Under the pieces are notes generated by a model that saw only the letters and a program-made list of their open reading frames with translations, did no database searches and was not told where the DNA came from. From contig CAWJSE010000002.1 in NCBI GenBank assembly GCA_963845445.1, forward strand, positions 1,488,001-1,552,000: DNA of 64,000 nucleotides, read 5' to 3'. Positions within the stretch are counted from its first letter, which is position 1. Each line of letters opens with the position of its first letter. A program made the translations under genes and the position numbers. Source of the stretch: JABDBL01 sp963845445. Its GTDB lineage: Bacteria > Cyanobacteriota > Vampirovibrionia > Obscuribacterales > Obscuribacteraceae. Positions 35,149 to 45,105 of the stretch are shown one piece after another.

Positions 35149-35709
35149 ATGGCTAATGTTATTTTTTCTACCTTCTCAAACTTGCCAGATGGCGTTTTGG
35201 ACAGCTTCCGACAGGGCTTTGTCGATGCTTTGATTCGTGAAGGCAATAGCGTTCTTCTCTTTGTCACCAATCAATTTCTCGTTGATCACAACTCTAGTAA
35301 TACGCTGAAAAAAAATATAGATAGACATCGATTAGTATCGGCAATGAAGGAATTTAAACCAGATCTATTTATCTCTGTAAATCATTCTGGATTATTTCCA
35401 ACTCTTTCTGATTCTATTGATTGCCCTATAGCAATATGGCTATTAGATGGTCCCGGTTATTTAATTGATCCTGAGCAATGCCGAGCAAAAGCATCTCGCT
35501 ATCAGTTTTACATAGCCACCCGAACATTTCGCTACGATCTAAATCAATCTTTTGCAATACCAAATAGTAATATCCATGACTTGCCTTTAGCATCAGATTT
35601 TCAAGCTCAAACCAAGGAAGCCATTCATAACATTGCTTTTGTCGGGACTCATTTTACCGGCCAAAAATTTCAAGAAATAGTAAAAAGCTCGGTAAGAATC
35701 GTTACTTGA
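35149..35709 (+). CDS. CgeB-like glycosyltransferase, N-terminal part (frameshifted gene)
   Basis: From the ATG at 35149 (MANVIFSTFSNLPDG), GT-B N-lobe text runs to NIAFVGTHFTGQKFQEIV. Adding one A to the five-A run at 35682-35686 gives KKLGKNRYLIGKLQALIA and joins the next piece in frame. As written it stops after SSVRIVT. A real break cannot be told from a homopolymer error. Confidence 0.6.
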   Translation: MANVIFSTFSNLPDGVLDSFRQGFVDALIREGNSVLLFVTNQFLVDHNSSNTLKKNIDRHRLVSAMKEFKPDLFISVNHSGLFPTLSDSIDCPIAIWLLDGPGYLIDPEQCRAKASRYQFYIATRTFRYDLNQSFAIPNSNIHDLPLASDFQAQTKEAIHNIAFVGTHFTGQKFQEIVKSSVRIVT

Positions 35710-36827
35710 TAGGCAAGCTGCAAGCATTGATAGCATCGTATAAAAGCGAGAGAGACATGCAATTTGAAGCGAGAATAAAAAAATATGGATTTGAGAATAT
35801 ATTTACTGGCGAATTTGACGAAGCTTATATTCTCAACACCGTATCTATAAACAAACGCATCAAAGTACTTGACTCCGTAGAAGATCTTGGACTGATTTTA
35901 TACGGAACTGCAGACTGGCTGGAAACCATAAAATATTCTTTGGACTTAGCACTGAGTTTTGATCCAAGTCCAGTTTTGACTAGAGCCGATCTAGAAGGCA
36001 TCTATAACTCTAGCAAAATCAATCTGAACATTTCTCATAGTCAAGCTAGGGGAGGACTGCCGTGGCGCGTTTTTGACGTCATGTCTTGCAATGGTCTTCT
36101 AATATCAGACTTTCAAGAAGACTTTAGCCGGTTATTTGGAAAGGACGTCGAGATACCAATTTACGAAAGTCCTTCAGAAGCTAGAGAATTATGTGCCCGT
36201 ATGTTAAAGGATGAATCGCATAGACAATTTCTTATTCAATCCTGTAATAATATCATTGAGTCTGGTCACAGATTCAAGCACCGCCTAAAGACTATTGCTG
36301 AAATATTCGACCTTAACTTACTACTAGAAAGAAAAGGTGAACTAACTCAATTAAGCGCGCACCATTTTTCGAATCAAGAACAATCGTTTTCTCGTCTAGA
36401 TCAATTACTTCCAAAGACAATTATTAATCAGAAAAAATGCTTTTCTGTACAATTGTTTCAATCACATTTGATTGATTTTGTAGCTGAGAACAGCAAGTTA
36501 GTTACAATAAACATTCCTGACGATAAACAAATCTATTGTGAGTTTAGATTGCCAAAATCTATGCCCTTCTTGCGTTTAGATATTGGCGAATATTATTCCA
36601 AACACACAGATGTCAAAATTACAGTCTCGGCAGATTCTCAATCATCCAAAAATGTTTCAAAATGCCGATTAATTGATCTTTCCAAAGATATAATCCAGTC
36701 CAACGAACTACACTGGAAAAATGGCAAGCTCTATTGTGGCTTTGATTCATTCTGCATCTTTGAAAATCCCTTTCCCGATCAGGATATACGGCTAAACTTC
36801 GAAAGTTCTTTAATAACGGGGCTTTAG
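35706..36827 (+). CDS. CgeB-like glycosyltransferase, C-terminal part (frameshifted gene)
   Basis: A 373-residue piece. SKINLNISHSQARGGLPWRVFDVMSCNG then LLISDFQEDF is the donor-binding core of the CgeB/spore-maturation glycosyltransferase family (glycosyltransferase-1-like). The last 150 residues form a separate beta-rich part of unknown role. Three bases after its stop comes the GTG of the next glycosyltransferase. Confidence 0.65.
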   Translation: MIGKLQALIASYKSERDMQFEARIKKYGFENIFTGEFDEAYILNTVSINKRIKVLDSVEDLGLILYGTADWLETIKYSLDLALSFDPSPVLTRADLEGIYNSSKINLNISHSQARGGLPWRVFDVMSCNGLLISDFQEDFSRLFGKDVEIPIYESPSEARELCARMLKDESHRQFLIQSCNNIIESGHRFKHRLKTIAEIFDLNLLLERKGELTQLSAHHFSNQEQSFSRLDQLLPKTIINQKKCFSVQLFQSHLIDFVAENSKLVTINIPDDKQIYCEFRLPKSMPFLRLDIGEYYSKHTDVKITVSADSQSSKNVSKCRLIDLSKDIIQSNELHWKNGKLYCGFDSFCIFENPFPDQDIRLNFESSLITGL

Positions 36828-36830
36828 CCA

Positions 36831-38582
36831 GTGAATAATTCTTTAGATCTACTATTAAGTGAACTTGAACACTTTATTTCATCAGATGATTATGAACCAG
36901 CGTTGTCTCTAATGAAAACATGGCTTGATGACCTAGCCGTAGATCACCGACTGCATGGAAGAGTTTTTGCCTCGTATGCTTTGGATCAAGTGTGTTTAAA
37001 GATCGGAAAAAAATTATTGAAAAGCGCAGCCATACTTCCGCACGAGAGTGTGCCCGCCTCAAAATGCTCCACCGTCTTTGTAACTAGCGAACTTCATCCA
37101 ACTGGTGGACACACAAAACTTTTGGCAGACTATATTAAAGCATTAGAAAACAAAAACATAATAGTCATTGTCACCGACCCAGACAACACTGTTAACCGTC
37201 GGCCGATTGCTGAGCACTTTGAGAATTTAGGGGTTGAATTGCAGTTTAGCCCAAATTTTGAATCTTTGCTCAATAAGCTCAATTGGCTATTGCAAACCTT
37301 AGCCGCATTGAAACCCAAAGAATGTTATTTATTAAATCACGCAAACGATCCAGTAGCCATCGCAGGCATGCAACCAGAATTGGTGCCTAACATTTCCTTT
37401 ATTCACCATTGCGACCATACATTAACTCTCGGGATTCATTTACCGCATGCCATCCATATAGATTTTAGACTGCAGGGATTTAACAATTGCCGAAATAACG
37501 TGGGAATTACAAATAACTTAGTCGTTCCTTTAGTAGCACCGGATCTGGGCTGTCCCACAATATCTGGGCGCTTTTTGAATCAAGAAACCTTGCATACTTG
37601 CACCAGTGGCGGTTACAAATTCGAAATACCCTATGCTTTCGACCTTACCACAGAGTTACCAAAATGGCTAAAAATTACTAATGGTTTACATACACATATT
37701 GGCATTTTATCGACCCCTACAATACAGACATTGCGAGCAAAATTAAGCGATCTGGAGATAGCTCAAGATAAGTTTAGAATAATTCCGTATACAGAAAGTC
37801 TCTGGTCAACTTTATTAGCTGAGAAAATAGACCTCTATATTGATTCATTTCCTCTCAGTGGAACGCGTTCTCTTGTTGAAGCCATGGGAGCGGGGATAGC
37901 GGTAGTAACCCACCATAATTACGCAACAGCGATGTGGTCAAATATCAATTTTGTCTACCCAGAGGCATTCATATGGCAAGAACCCAGCGAATTAGAAAAC
38001 TTTCTCGCTACACTCGATACAACCGCCCTGGAACGACAAAGTCAATTTGCCCGCGATCACTATCTCAAACATCATCATCCAGTCCAACTCAGAACCCTAC
38101 TCACTCAAACACAGACATTAGTCAATTTAAAACCAGACCATGAATTAAAGAACTTCTATAGAACAGATGCTCTCAGAGCCTTTATGGACCAATTTGCTCC
38201 AATACCTTTTCGACCTCAACAACGTAAAGAAGTGCTATCTCAATTTCTGGCTTTTCTGCGGGCTACTGATGCTGATGCTTTGGGTTCAACTTCATACCTG
38301 ACAGACTATTTATCGCCGGGAGATTACAACCTCTTCAAAGATTTAATTACCGAAATAGAAGCTACATCCAATGTAATCAAAAATTTAAATAGCGTTTACT
38401 CAATATTAACTGATAAAGGCACGATAGATAGAGAAAGATTCACCAAACTCTTATATAAGACGGCTACGGCGAACGGCTCTCATAAAGCAGCCCCACTGCT
38501 CATAAGTCCAAAAATCAGGGCAAAGCTTTTATATCGACGGCTTAAGACAAAATATATAAACCTGACACAGCAAAATAACTGA
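36831..38582 (+). CDS. GT-B glycosyltransferase
   Basis: A 583-residue protein starting with GTG. The N-terminal 90 residues are helical. From FVTSELHPTGGHTKLLADYI a GT-B fold begins; the C-lobe has YIDSFPLSGTRSLVEAMGAG followed by IAVVTHHN, similar to the donor site of O-GlcNAc-transferase-like and adhesin-modifying enzymes. The 140-residue C-terminal tail is helical. It is likely part of the same polysaccharide or glycoprotein pathway as its neighbours. The acceptor is unknown. Confidence 0.7.
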   Translation: MNNSLDLLLSELEHFISSDDYEPALSLMKTWLDDLAVDHRLHGRVFASYALDQVCLKIGKKLLKSAAILPHESVPASKCSTVFVTSELHPTGGHTKLLADYIKALENKNIIVIVTDPDNTVNRRPIAEHFENLGVELQFSPNFESLLNKLNWLLQTLAALKPKECYLLNHANDPVAIAGMQPELVPNISFIHHCDHTLTLGIHLPHAIHIDFRLQGFNNCRNNVGITNNLVVPLVAPDLGCPTISGRFLNQETLHTCTSGGYKFEIPYAFDLTTELPKWLKITNGLHTHIGILSTPTIQTLRAKLSDLEIAQDKFRIIPYTESLWSTLLAEKIDLYIDSFPLSGTRSLVEAMGAGIAVVTHHNYATAMWSNINFVYPEAFIWQEPSELENFLATLDTTALERQSQFARDHYLKHHHPVQLRTLLTQTQTLVNLKPDHELKNFYRTDALRAFMDQFAPIPFRPQQRKEVLSQFLAFLRATDADALGSTSYLTDYLSPGDYNLFKDLITEIEATSNVIKNLNSVYSILTDKGTIDRERFTKLLYKTATANGSHKAAPLLISPKIRAKLLYRRLKTKYINLTQQNN

Positions 38583-38589
38583 CCATTTT

Positions 38590-39378
38590 CTATTCAGATT
38601 TCAAATTGCGAACAATTTTAGCTGGTTGTCCAAATGCTAATTTAGCAGCTGGAATATCTTTGGTTACTATTGATCCTGCGCCAATAATGGAATCCTCGCC
38701 GATCGATACCCCAGGAAGAAGCACAGTGCCAAGCCCTATATGAACACGATTTCCTATTCGTTGTCCCTCAAGCACTACATTGTCGCCACTGGCAAAAGAA
38801 TTATCATTTGCCGAACAAACATGAGTGCTAATAAAAACATCTTCTCCGATAATAGTTTCGCCAGTTATATGTGCAAAATCAACAACGCGCGAGCGCGCTC
38901 CTATTTTTACATTTGGTCCTATCGTAACGTGGCGACCTACGATGGCGCGCGGTCCAACTATCACACCTTCTCTAATTGAGGCAGCGTCTCCAACCAAACA
39001 GTCCTTCTCTAGAATGCATCCTGCATAGATAATGGCATGCGGACCTATAGTTGTTCCACTTCCTATCTGTGTCAAACTCGTTCCATTTTCGCTTTTGCTT
39101 TTTATTGCTGGAGAACGTGATGGCGACCGGCCTACATATGCAAATGGAAGAATCTCCACATTATCCTCTATTTCCACCAAACCACTGAGAACAACGTGTG
39201 AGTGTATTCTTACATTATTGCCAATTTTCACCTGCTGCTCTACGACAGCGTACGGACCTATGAAAACATTCTCTCCTATTTCACGCGACTCGAGAATAGT
39301 TGTTTGATGCACGGTTCTCATAACCACCTCTCCATTTTCCCGGATAATCTGACTGATTAAATTTGGACTTTCGATCAA
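38590..39378 (-). CDS. Hexapeptide-repeat sugar N-acyltransferase (LpxA-like fold)
   Basis: A 262-residue left-handed beta-helix with many [LIV]G-x4 turns (IGENVFIGPYAVVE, VKIGNNVRIHSHV, GVSIGEDSIIGAGS). The loop HVCSANDNSFASGDN resembles the active site of acetyltransferases for amino-sugars (FdtC/WlbB type) more than LpxA. Its ATG overlaps the stop of hemL (ATGA), so the two are translationally coupled. With the FdtA- and FdtB-like genes nearby, an FdtC-like role is possible. Confidence 0.7.
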   Translation of the reverse strand: MIESPNLISQIIRENGEVVMRTVHQTTILESREIGENVFIGPYAVVEQQVKIGNNVRIHSHVVLSGLVEIEDNVEILPFAYVGRSPSRSPAIKSKSENGTSLTQIGSGTTIGPHAIIYAGCILEKDCLVGDAASIREGVIVGPRAIVGRHVTIGPNVKIGARSRVVDFAHITGETIIGEDVFISTHVCSANDNSFASGDNVVLEGQRIGNRVHIGLGTVLLPGVSIGEDSIIGAGSIVTKDIPAAKLAFGQPAKIVRNLKSE

Positions 39379-40676
39379 GAAAAGGCCTTTTTAAACCCTT
39401 CGGCACAAACTTCAATTGTGTAATCAATTTCTTCTTCAGTATGCGCGGCTGAGATAAAAGCCTGATCTACTGATGAAGGTGGCATATAAATCCCATTTTC
39501 TAATAAATAATGGAAAAATTTAGCATACTGTTCACTGTTTATGGTCAGAGAATCATTATAATTTTTAACCGGCTTAGGGGCAAAAATGATAGCAAACATC
39601 GAACCTATTCGCTGCAGTTGCACGGAAGCCTTATTAATCTCCCTTTCTAGCCCTTTAAACAATCTCGCACTTAACCGTTCAAGCTTAATAAAAACCTCTG
39701 GATCAGACAGAAGCTTAATGGCAGCAATGCCACCGGCCATAGTGACAGGATTACCAGAAAATGTTCCGGCCTGATAAACGTTGCCATAAGGTAAAAGCTG
39801 ACACATCAATTCCTTTTTACCACCGTAAGCACCAACAGGCATACCTCCGGACAGAACCTTCCCCAAACAAGTCAGATCAGGAAGAACACCATAAATACTC
39901 TGTGCCCCACCAAAAGCTACTCTATATCCTGTGAGCACTTCATCAAAAATAAGTATTGCACCATAAGCAGTGCAAAGTTCACGCATACCTTTTAAGTACC
40001 CAGGCTCTGAAGGCACAACACCCATCGAGCCAGCTATTGGTTCCACTACAACCGCAGCTATTTCATTTTTATGCCTTTTCAAACATTCATCTAGAGCGGC
40101 AAGATTATTGTATTCAACTAATAACGTTCCATCGGCAATGCCCGCTGTTATTCCAGCACTAGCAGGAGGAGTTCTTGATGCTAGGACCGAATCACTATGC
40201 CCATGATAGCTGCCAGCAAAGATAATAATTTTTTCTCTCCCTGTGACACCACGAGCAAGACGAATTGCGCTCATTACTGCTTCTGTGCCTGAATTAACAA
40301 GTCGCACTTGTTCAATACTCGGCATGCTCTTAACAATTAATTCTGCCAATTCAATCTCTAATAGGTTGGGCGCACCAAAGACCGGACCACGCGTTAATGC
40401 CTCTTGACACCGTTTTACCACCTCCGGATGACTATATCCTAAAATCGCAGGGCCCCATGCTCCTAAATAGTCAATATAAGTATTGCCATCTATATCAAAT
40501 ATTTTCGAGCCCGAAGCGTGAGAAAAGAAAATAGTGTGGCCACCGACTTCTATAAATGATCTGAAAGAGCTATTAACCCCACCAGGGGTCAATTCTTCTA
40601 GTCGCTTCGCTGCTTGAGCCGAACGAATAGTTGCTTTAGTTTTAAGATCAAATTTTACCGATGCCATAATAATCAA
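39375..40676 (-). CDS. hemL: Glutamate-1-semialdehyde 2,1-aminomutase
   Basis: A 433-residue class III PLP enzyme; start is the ATG at 40676 or 40667. HemL features are clear: TPGGVNSSFRSF at the start, NSGTEAVMSAIRLARG, SYHGHSDS, IFDEVLTGYRV, the PLP lysine in LGKVLSGGMPVGAYGG and NVYQAGTFSGNP. It makes 5-aminolevulinate for tetrapyrroles by the C5 route. Overlap with the acyltransferase gene is an odd pairing for a haem gene, so a role as a sugar-pathway aminotransferase cannot be fully excluded. Confidence 0.85.
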   Translation of the reverse strand: MIIMASVKFDLKTKATIRSAQAAKRLEELTPGGVNSSFRSFIEVGGHTIFFSHASGSKIFDIDGNTYIDYLGAWGPAILGYSHPEVVKRCQEALTRGPVFGAPNLLEIELAELIVKSMPSIEQVRLVNSGTEAVMSAIRLARGVTGREKIIIFAGSYHGHSDSVLASRTPPASAGITAGIADGTLLVEYNNLAALDECLKRHKNEIAAVVVEPIAGSMGVVPSEPGYLKGMRELCTAYGAILIFDEVLTGYRVAFGGAQSIYGVLPDLTCLGKVLSGGMPVGAYGGKKELMCQLLPYGNVYQAGTFSGNPVTMAGGIAAIKLLSDPEVFIKLERLSARLFKGLEREINKASVQLQRIGSMFAIIFAPKPVKNYNDSLTINSEQYAKFFHYLLENGIYMPPSSVDQAFISAAHTEEEIDYTIEVCAEGFKKAFS

Positions 40677-40730
40677 TTCCCCTGTTCAAAATTCATGGAC
40701 TAAAAAATCATAACTGCCTGATTGAGCTCT

Positions 40731-42416
40731 TTATCTTTTCTTAGCAGCAAATATATCTTCAAACAAAGAGATAGTTTCAGCTGGTGTCAGTCCGTAACCC
40801 AGATACTTTCCATCAAGCCATATCTCAAAATGTAAATGAGGATAACGCGCGCGTCCCGGCAGGTTCTCACCTGTGCCAGAAACCCCAATATAGCCAATTG
40901 TTTCTCCTTGCTTTACGGTATTTCCTACGCGCAAGTCGCCGTTAGCAGCCAACAAATGTGCATATTTGGTAATCAGACCATTGCCACTATCTATCCATAC
41001 CTGACAGCCACGCAGTAAGTCTGCATTTTTAGGAGAAGTTCTATGAGCTTCAAAACATTCTCTGATTACCTTACTATAAGTAGCATAATTCATGTCTTTA
41101 TAATTCAGGTCAATCCTAGTTATTTGCCCACTGCAAGCTGCTCGAACAGGTGTGCCTGTCATTATATGTGTTCTGGCGCCTGGTTGATTGAACATGTCCA
41201 GCCCATTATGCACACCGTACCTATATAAACGACGAGCACCAGGATATACTCCCGGGTGCCCTGGCAGTGATTGTCCTGCAACTGGCAAAATTAAGCCAGT
41301 CAAGCGCTTATCTAAGGAATGCGCATTTACTTTGGCCGAAAGTGATTCATAACCATTTTTATCCCTATACAAAAAATGGTCAGCACTTATGATCCAGAAA
41401 CCATCTCCAGTTCTCACTAACCCTCTTAAATCACTATCATCAGAAAATATAAATGCGTTTGACTCACGAGACTGAGACGATATTTTTAATACGCGATTGT
41501 TGTCTCTTTCTACAACATAAATTCCATCTACACTGCAGTAAAGGCGCGAAGGTCTAAAATTGCTTGGGTGCTTAAACGATACCAGTCCCTGGGGGTAACA
41601 AAAAATATTAGCTCCGGAAGCAGCGCCATAACTTGCACCATTTTTGATACCATACTTACTCAAAGCACCATATCTTTTAATTACATAAATCTGCCCATTA
41701 TGGCAGCCGATAGAAATAGCATCCGTAATGTTTATATCACCAGACCTGAGCTTCCAAGAAAGTATCCCCGGCAACAGGGTTTTTAAATTGGAAAATTTAT
41801 CCGACTGAAACCAGATTTGATTGCGTTCTGGATCAAGCAACAAAATGCCATCATTCATCTCACAAGCTGCAACATAATCTGGATCTGGAGGACCTAATTT
41901 ACTACTGTTAGCTCTTCTTATTCGCCAATGCTTGTTTGATGCATCCAATAATAGATATTCAAATATGTCTCCAGACTTGTCTATCACAGCAATGGATTCT
42001 CGTTCAGGCAGATAAACAAAATCATTGGCCTCTTGCCAGGAAACCTTGAGTTCACCAGCGCCAGGAGGTTCAATTCTTCGCAAAACAAGGGCATCTTCAC
42101 CGCTTGCTTGTTTCTTGGCTCCCAAGCACCACCACAAACATTCTGGACCAAGAAAATAAAGATCATGCTTTACTTTGATAACGGAACCAGGAAAAACTGG
42201 ATTGCCCTGCTCGTCACGCAATTTATAAGACGAGTGATTGTTAGTTGTATTCTGGCTATCATCAGCACTCTTTGCTGCACTTGCTTCCAGAGCAAAGGCA
42301 AAGCAATTGTCAGATAAACCCTTAAGTTGCATATAAAAAAACAAAATCAAAAAACATATAACGTTAACAAAAAGAGTCATCGCAGGCTGCATTTTCTTTT
42401 TATTAAAGGATGACAT
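40731..42416 (-). CDS. Secreted M23-family peptidase with N-terminal beta-repeat region
   Basis: A 561-residue protein with one signal/anchor helix (MTLFVNVICFLILFFYMQL). Residues about 70-380 form a seven-bladed-propeller-like beta region. The C-terminal 170 residues are an M23 (LytM) zinc-peptidase domain: YGVHNGLDMF gives His and Asp, VWIDSGNGLITKYAHLL the core, and PHLHFEIWLDGKYLG the last His. An insertion of about 40 residues splits the domain between the two halves. It likely cuts peptidoglycan cross-links or is a regulator of such enzymes. It abuts the next gene (2 bp) on the same strand. Confidence 0.8.
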   Translation of the reverse strand: MSSFNKKKMQPAMTLFVNVICFLILFFYMQLKGLSDNCFAFALEASAAKSADDSQNTTNNHSSYKLRDEQGNPVFPGSVIKVKHDLYFLGPECLWWCLGAKKQASGEDALVLRRIEPPGAGELKVSWQEANDFVYLPERESIAVIDKSGDIFEYLLLDASNKHWRIRRANSSKLGPPDPDYVAACEMNDGILLLDPERNQIWFQSDKFSNLKTLLPGILSWKLRSGDINITDAISIGCHNGQIYVIKRYGALSKYGIKNGASYGAASGANIFCYPQGLVSFKHPSNFRPSRLYCSVDGIYVVERDNNRVLKISSQSRESNAFIFSDDSDLRGLVRTGDGFWIISADHFLYRDKNGYESLSAKVNAHSLDKRLTGLILPVAGQSLPGHPGVYPGARRLYRYGVHNGLDMFNQPGARTHIMTGTPVRAACSGQITRIDLNYKDMNYATYSKVIRECFEAHRTSPKNADLLRGCQVWIDSGNGLITKYAHLLAANGDLRVGNTVKQGETIGYIGVSGTGENLPGRARYPHLHFEIWLDGKYLGYGLTPAETISLFEDIFAAKKR

Positions 42417-42418
42417 TT

Positions 42419-43825
42419 CTAATGAGTAGGTTTTGTGGTTGATTTAGCAGATTTTTCAGAGACAGATTTTTTTGTACTGTCCTTTTGGGTGCCGGATTTA
42501 TCTGCACTCTTTTCGACCGTATTTTTAATCAAGGCAGAATCTGTGATTAACCACTTCTGTCCAACCTTTTCAATGGTGTAATTTACCTTGTAAGTATCAT
42601 CCGTTTCTTTAGCAGCTCGTCCAGTAACATCATCTACAAATTTGGTTTTTTCCTTTACTTCAGCAAAAACAGCATACTTTTTATTGGCCACAAGTGCGCT
42701 TATCTTTTCAACCTTAGCCCCACCTGGCGTCATATCGTAATATTTATGATTGCTTGTTAGCCATTTAATGGCATCTGTTTGTCTACTAAGAGCCTTTCCT
42801 CCTAGAGCCTGACTCAGTAACTTTGTGTCACGTTCTTTCACGGCTGTCTTTTTCAAAGTTTGCCAATCTTGAATCACATCACGAAAATCATTTTTGAGCT
42901 GTTCATCCTTGCTCAAAGGTTTTGAGGCAACCGCAGGCTTCTCACTGCCCTCTGAATCAAGATTCTGATGGTGATCTATATTATTCTCATTGCTACTGCT
43001 ATCTGAGTTATTAGCCTGAGCACCAATGCGCGATGAAGCGGGGGTTTCTTTAACTACATCAGACTGGCGCTCGTCGGCAGACTGCTGATTTTTACTTTCC
43101 GAGGACTTAGCTTTGGATGTTGAGGATGATTTAATTGCTTTGTCAGGCGTCTGAACCGATACCATCGAAGGACTATTAGTGCTGGGCACTTCCGCTACTT
43201 CGATTGTCTTGTCTTCTTCAACTTTTTCAACTGTTTCATTAGTATTTTTGGTTTCTTCAGATTTGCTGACTTCTAGATTGCCAGAAGTCAGATTCTGATT
43301 TGCAACCACTACTCTATAAACAGAGTTATCAGTACCTTCCGTCACACCTAAATTTTGAAGCGACACTATAAATGGTGAGACATCTATGTGAATAGGGTTA
43401 TAGTTATTCCCGTTCAAAAGCTTACTGCTTTTATTTATCTCAACATTGACTGTATGGATTTGTCCTGGCTTGAGGCCCAAACCTTCCAGGAGGAAGTCAA
43501 CACTCATTTGTAGGTTAAGCATACATTGCGCTTCACTAACTCCGCCGCGCATTTCCAACTGACACGAGCTTATTTGTTTATTGACCGCAGAATAGGTTAC
43601 TTGATTGCCTGATGGGTCAACCAAGTGATTATTTGAATTACTCTGAAAGGGTCCTACCCCTGGCCAAACGCTGGTTTTGACAAAATCACTATTCAAAAAA
43701 AGATTTAAGCTGCCCGCTTCTTCACTTGTCTTACCACTATCGGCATTATTAACTTGCAAAGCTAAGGCAGCAGGACACTTCACAATAGAGAATAGAAGAA
43801 AGACACAAATTAAATTTCGATACAT
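42419..43825 (-). CDS. Secreted protein with ARC6-like IMS domain
   Basis: A 468-residue protein with an N-terminal signal peptide (NLICVFLLFSIVKCPAALAL). Residues about 25-165 are beta-rich and unlike anything I know. Residues about 165-300 are low-complexity (Ser, Glu, Asn, Lys). The last 130 residues read as an IMS domain: VIQDWQTLKKTAVKERDTKL, KYYDMTPGGAKVEKIS, YKVNYTIEKVGQKWLI. IMS domains occur in the plastid/cyanobacterial division proteins ARC6 and CDP1. In this window that domain is on the outside of the cell, which differs from ARC6 use in cyanobacteria. It is probably in one unit with the M23 peptidase gene. Confidence 0.6.
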   Translation of the reverse strand: MYRNLICVFLLFSIVKCPAALALQVNNADSGKTSEEAGSLNLFLNSDFVKTSVWPGVGPFQSNSNNHLVDPSGNQVTYSAVNKQISSCQLEMRGGVSEAQCMLNLQMSVDFLLEGLGLKPGQIHTVNVEINKSSKLLNGNNYNPIHIDVSPFIVSLQNLGVTEGTDNSVYRVVVANQNLTSGNLEVSKSEETKNTNETVEKVEEDKTIEVAEVPSTNSPSMVSVQTPDKAIKSSSTSKAKSSESKNQQSADERQSDVVKETPASSRIGAQANNSDSSSNENNIDHHQNLDSEGSEKPAVASKPLSKDEQLKNDFRDVIQDWQTLKKTAVKERDTKLLSQALGGKALSRQTDAIKWLTSNHKYYDMTPGGAKVEKISALVANKKYAVFAEVKEKTKFVDDVTGRAAKETDDTYKVNYTIEKVGQKWLITDSALIKNTVEKSADKSGTQKDSTKKSVSEKSAKSTTKPTH

Positions 43826-43918
43826 AGCAATTTATATTCCGCAATCATTCTAACCAGCATTTAAGCATAGCAATGAAATTGGCGTACAACCTCCAAACAA
43901 CCATAAACATTACCATCA

Positions 43919-44551
43919 CTATTGACCAAATATCCGCACTCCTACCTCTCTCAGCATTTTCACTAATTTGGGCATTGGTAAACCAATAACATTGCTATAA
44001 CAACCATCAATTTTAGACACTAAACAAGAACCTATACCCTGCAAAGCATATGCCCCAGCCTTATCGAAAGGCTCCCCAGTATCTATATAGGCATCAATCT
44101 CAGCATCACTATATTTGCGAAAGCTAACCAAAGAAACCTCACTTTCAGTCAAACATTGCATTGTACCCTGTGCCAAATTGTAGACTAATAAGGCTATGCC
44201 CGTACATACTTGGTGAGTTTTGCCACATAAAGAATGTAGAGTAGCCCTAGCTTCAGCTGGTGAGCTCGGCTTACCGAATAACTTATCATCCATAACCACA
44301 ATCGTATCAGCAGCGATAATAATTAGTTCATCAGTTTTATTTTCATCATTTTGACGTAATTTTTCCCCTACAGCAAAAGCCTTTCGGCGAGCCACTTCCG
44401 TCGCTATTTGGGCAGCGCTCGTTCTCTCTGAGACTAGATCAGGAGTTTCCTCATCAATCGCACTGGGCAATATTTCATATTGCAGGCGAAGGTCGTCTAA
44501 AAATTGCTTACGGCGCGGCGAATGCGAGGCAAGAATGATTCGTTTCGGCAT
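43919..44551 (-). CDS. maf: Maf-family nucleotide pyrophosphatase
   Basis: A 210-residue enzyme. The signature ILASHSPRRKQFLDDL is at the start, followed by IIAADTIVV and the KPSSPAEARATL segment. Maf proteins hydrolyse non-canonical or methylated NTPs and dTTP/UTP. Its ATG directly follows the stop of the FHA gene (TAAATG), with no gap. Confidence 0.9.
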   Translation of the reverse strand: MPKRIILASHSPRRKQFLDDLRLQYEILPSAIDEETPDLVSERTSAAQIATEVARRKAFAVGEKLRQNDENKTDELIIIAADTIVVMDDKLFGKPSSPAEARATLHSLCGKTHQVCTGIALLVYNLAQGTMQCLTESEVSLVSFRKYSDAEIDAYIDTGEPFDKAGAYALQGIGSCLVSKIDGCYSNVIGLPMPKLVKMLREVGVRIFGQ

Positions 44552-45085
44552 TTAATCAACAACAAAGATAAGTTCTGTCTTGCCAAAGGTAAGTCGATCT
44601 CCGGCAGCTAGTAGAGCGCGAACCGCTACAGGTTTGCCATTCAGTAGAGTACCATTGGTAGATCCCAGGTCTTCCACCCAAAATCTACCTTTACTATGCA
44701 GAATCCAAGCGTGATAACGCGATATGTGATGATCCGCAGCAATGGCAACATCATTAGTATGATCCCGTCCCACCTTAACAACTGTGCGGCATAGTTCAAA
44801 TCGTTCTTTAGTAGTTTTATTAAACAAAAATGCCGGATTGCTTAATTGAGTACTTCGCACCTCACCGGCTGATTGAAACTCGGCTTGATTATCAATCTTT
44901 TGGATCTTTTTGCTATCGCCTTTTTTCGTTTCGGTTTTTAGCTTTGCATATAATTTTCGCCCCACGTCGGGTATGGTGGCACTTTTGCTAACCTTGCCAG
45001 CGTCACAAACCAGACACTGGCCATTGCTGGCCAATAGCAAACCACAAATCAAGCAATGCTCGATATTATGTTCTTTCCCAGCCAT
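44552..45085 (-). CDS. FHA-domain protein with zinc-ribbon start
   Basis: A 177-residue protein. The N-terminus carries CLICGLL and CLVCDAG, a likely four-cysteine zinc site. A linker follows, then an FHA domain (VKVGRDHTNDVAIAAD, ISRYHAWILH, LGSTNGTLLNG) that would bind phosphothreonine. It sits 20 bp downstream of a PP2C phosphatase gene and upstream of maf, so signalling through Ser/Thr phosphorylation is likely. No kinase gene is next to it. Confidence 0.88.
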   Translation of the reverse strand: MAGKEHNIEHCLICGLLLASNGQCLVCDAGKVSKSATIPDVGRKLYAKLKTETKKGDSKKIQKIDNQAEFQSAGEVRSTQLSNPAFLFNKTTKERFELCRTVVKVGRDHTNDVAIAADHHISRYHAWILHSKGRFWVEDLGSTNGTLLNGKPVAVRALLAAGDRLTFGKTELIFVVD

Positions 45086-45105
45086 ATAGCATCCCGTAAC
45101 TCAAT

